DNA from: CAYLWN01 sp964387625
GTDB lineage: Bacteria; Patescibacteriota; Microgenomatia; UBA10105
DNA: 14,441 nucleotides
Assembly: GCA_964387625.1 (NCBI GenBank)
Contig: CAYLWN010000023.1
Coordinates: 1-14,441, forward strand
Reading direction: 5' to 3'
How positions within the stretch are numbered: the first letter of the stretch is position 1; each line of letters starts with the position of its first letter. The translations under genes and the position numbers were made by a program. The notes under the pieces were generated by a model. That model made no database searches. It was not told where the DNA came from and saw only the letters and a program-made list of their open reading frames with translations. Of this stretch, positions 13,689 to 14,441 are shown in pieces.

Positions 13689-13747
13689 AATTTGAATTTT
13701 GATCTTAAAAATTGATTTCAAATTATAAATTAAAAATTACAAATTTA
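13689..13747 (+). repeat. AT-rich repeat array upstream of fmt
   Basis: Four 7-bp units AAATTAT, AAATTAA, AAATTAC, AAATTTA (13720-13747) end one base before the fmt ATG at 13749. A left part (13689-13719) contains AATTTGA and ATTTTGA units and TTGATTTCAAAT, partly complementary to the right arm. The low complexity lowers confidence. Confidence 0.45.
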
Positions 13748-13748
13748 T

Positions 13749-14441
13749 ATGAATTTAATGAAGATTGCTTTTTTTGGAACTCCAAAGTATTCGCTGATTA
13801 TTTTAGATAAATTAATTAAAAGCGGTTATAAAATATGCTGTTGTGTTACTAAACCTGCAGCCAAAATCGGCAGGGATCAAGTTTTTATTCCAACTCCGGT
13901 TTTTGAATTTGCCCAAAAAAATCACATTCCAGTTATTACTCCACCATCTTCTCAAACAAATTATTTGGAATTTGCACAACCGGAAGATTTGAAAAAAGAA
14001 CTTGAAAATTTTCATCCGGATATTTTGATTACAGCAGATTATACACAAAAAATTCCTCAAAATATTGTCAAAAATACACCCTTAAGTGGAATTAATGTTC
14101 ATCCGTCATTACTTCCGCAATACCGAGGCCCGGCTCCGGTTCCCTGGGCGATATATAACGGAGAAACTGCAACAGGAGTATCTTTAATTACGCTTGCCCA
14201 AAAGTTTGATCAGGGTGAAATCATTACTCAGCAAAAAGAAAAAATATTAGCTACAGACACTACAGAAGTTTTATTAACCAGACTTTTTGAAATTGGAGCG
14301 GAATTATTGATAAAAATTTTACCCACTTATTCTCCAAAAAATATTCCAGAATCCAGAATCCAGAATCCAGAATCCACTTCTTACTATCCCCGCTTAACCA
14401 GAAATGATGGTTATGAACCATGGAAAAACATTTTAAATGCA
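13749..14441 (+). CDS. fmt: Methionyl-tRNA formyltransferase, 3' end beyond the window
   Basis: Formylates the amino group of methionine on initiator tRNA using 10-formyl-tetrahydrofolate. The first 231 codons are present; the family is usually about 310, so roughly the last quarter is missing only because the window ends. The protein opens MNLMKIAFFGTP; the ATG at 13758 gives the more usual family N-terminus (MKIAFFGTP), so either start is possible. The catalytic set is intact: N116 and H118 in INVHPSLLPQYRG (folate-binding SLLPxYRG at 120-127) and D154 in KFDQGEI. After the catalytic domain, residues 199-210 are encoded by a 7-bp tandem repeat exactly where the inter-domain linker should be, followed by the start of the C-terminal domain (RLTRNDGYEPW). 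No Shine-Dalgarno site is seen; an AT-rich 7-bp array ends one base before the first ATG. Confidence 0.94.
   Translation, partial: MNLMKIAFFGTPKYSLIILDKLIKSGYKICCCVTKPAAKIGRDQVFIPTPVFEFAQKNHIPVITPPSSQTNYLEFAQPEDLKKELENFHPDILITADYTQKIPQNIVKNTPLSGINVHPSLLPQYRGPAPVPWAIYNGETATGVSLITLAQKFDQGEIITQQKEKILATDTTEVLLTRLFEIGAELLIKILPTYSPKNIPESRIQNPESTSYYPRLTRNDGYEPWKNILNA
14346..14376 (+). repeat. 7-bp tandem repeat inside fmt
   Basis: Four exact copies of CCAGAAT (14346-14373) plus CCA, 4.4 units in all. Because seven is not a multiple of three, gain or loss of one or two units would shift the frame; three units would keep it. It encodes PESRIQNPES in the linker between the catalytic and C-terminal domains. 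Confidence 0.9.

Overview
The window is AT-rich, gene-dense and wholly bacterial. It looks like a chromosomal segment from a Candidate Phyla Radiation (Patescibacteria) genome, most likely of the Microgenomates type. This is inferred from four things: small membrane proteins with Ser/Thr/Pro-rich tails; the peptide NPSTSLRTG in a reading frame, which I recall from many CPR proteins; short GC-rich palindromes in AT-rich gaps; and almost no recognisable Shine-Dalgarno sites. All frames read through with UGA as a stop (the PBP2 gene ends in TGA), so nothing suggests the UGA=Gly code of Gracilibacteria/SR1.

Layout. 1-1796 (+): a DUF1189-type membrane protein and a secreted phosphodiester glycosidase (NAGPA domain), separated by a palindromic element. 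1797-2736 (-): a canonical PAP2 phosphatase and a small one-pass membrane protein with a (S/T)PK-rich tail. 2858-3277 (+): a divergent membrane-anchored protein with an eight-cysteine domain. 3362-10360 (-): a leftward block of topA, dprA, PBP2 (mrdA), a divergent PAP2-like membrane protein and mreB. 10416-14441 (+): an O-antigen-ligase/Wzy-like membrane protein with C-terminal TPRs, peptide deformylase (def), a four-helix-bundle protein, and the 5' two-thirds of fmt, which runs off the window.

How the genes fit. MreB and PBP2 belong to lateral-wall elongation. The PAP2 enzymes (lipid-carrier or lipid pyrophosphate dephosphorylation), the NAGPA protein and the O-antigen-ligase-like protein fit envelope and glycan metabolism. 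def and fmt form the N-formyl-methionine cycle, here split by the four-helix-bundle gene. topA-dprA is a common bacterial neighbour pair.

Most notable signal. Several gaps are filled by short-period tandem arrays that reach almost to the start or stop codons. A 7-bp NNNAACT array, arranged as inverted arms, lies just 5' of the start codons of both topA (minus strand) and def (plus strand). AT-only 7-bp arrays precede the four-helix-bundle gene and fmt. A 7-bp array lies inside fmt at its inter-domain linker. An 8-bp array fills the dprA/PBP2 gap. A second repeat class, GC-rich palindromes and the CCTTCGACT...CGCTCAGGA element, is scattered through other gaps and is also inserted in frame in the O-antigen-ligase-like gene. 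The mreB/O-antigen-ligase gap is a compact divergent pair of extended -10 promoters that imply leaderless or nearly leaderless mRNAs.
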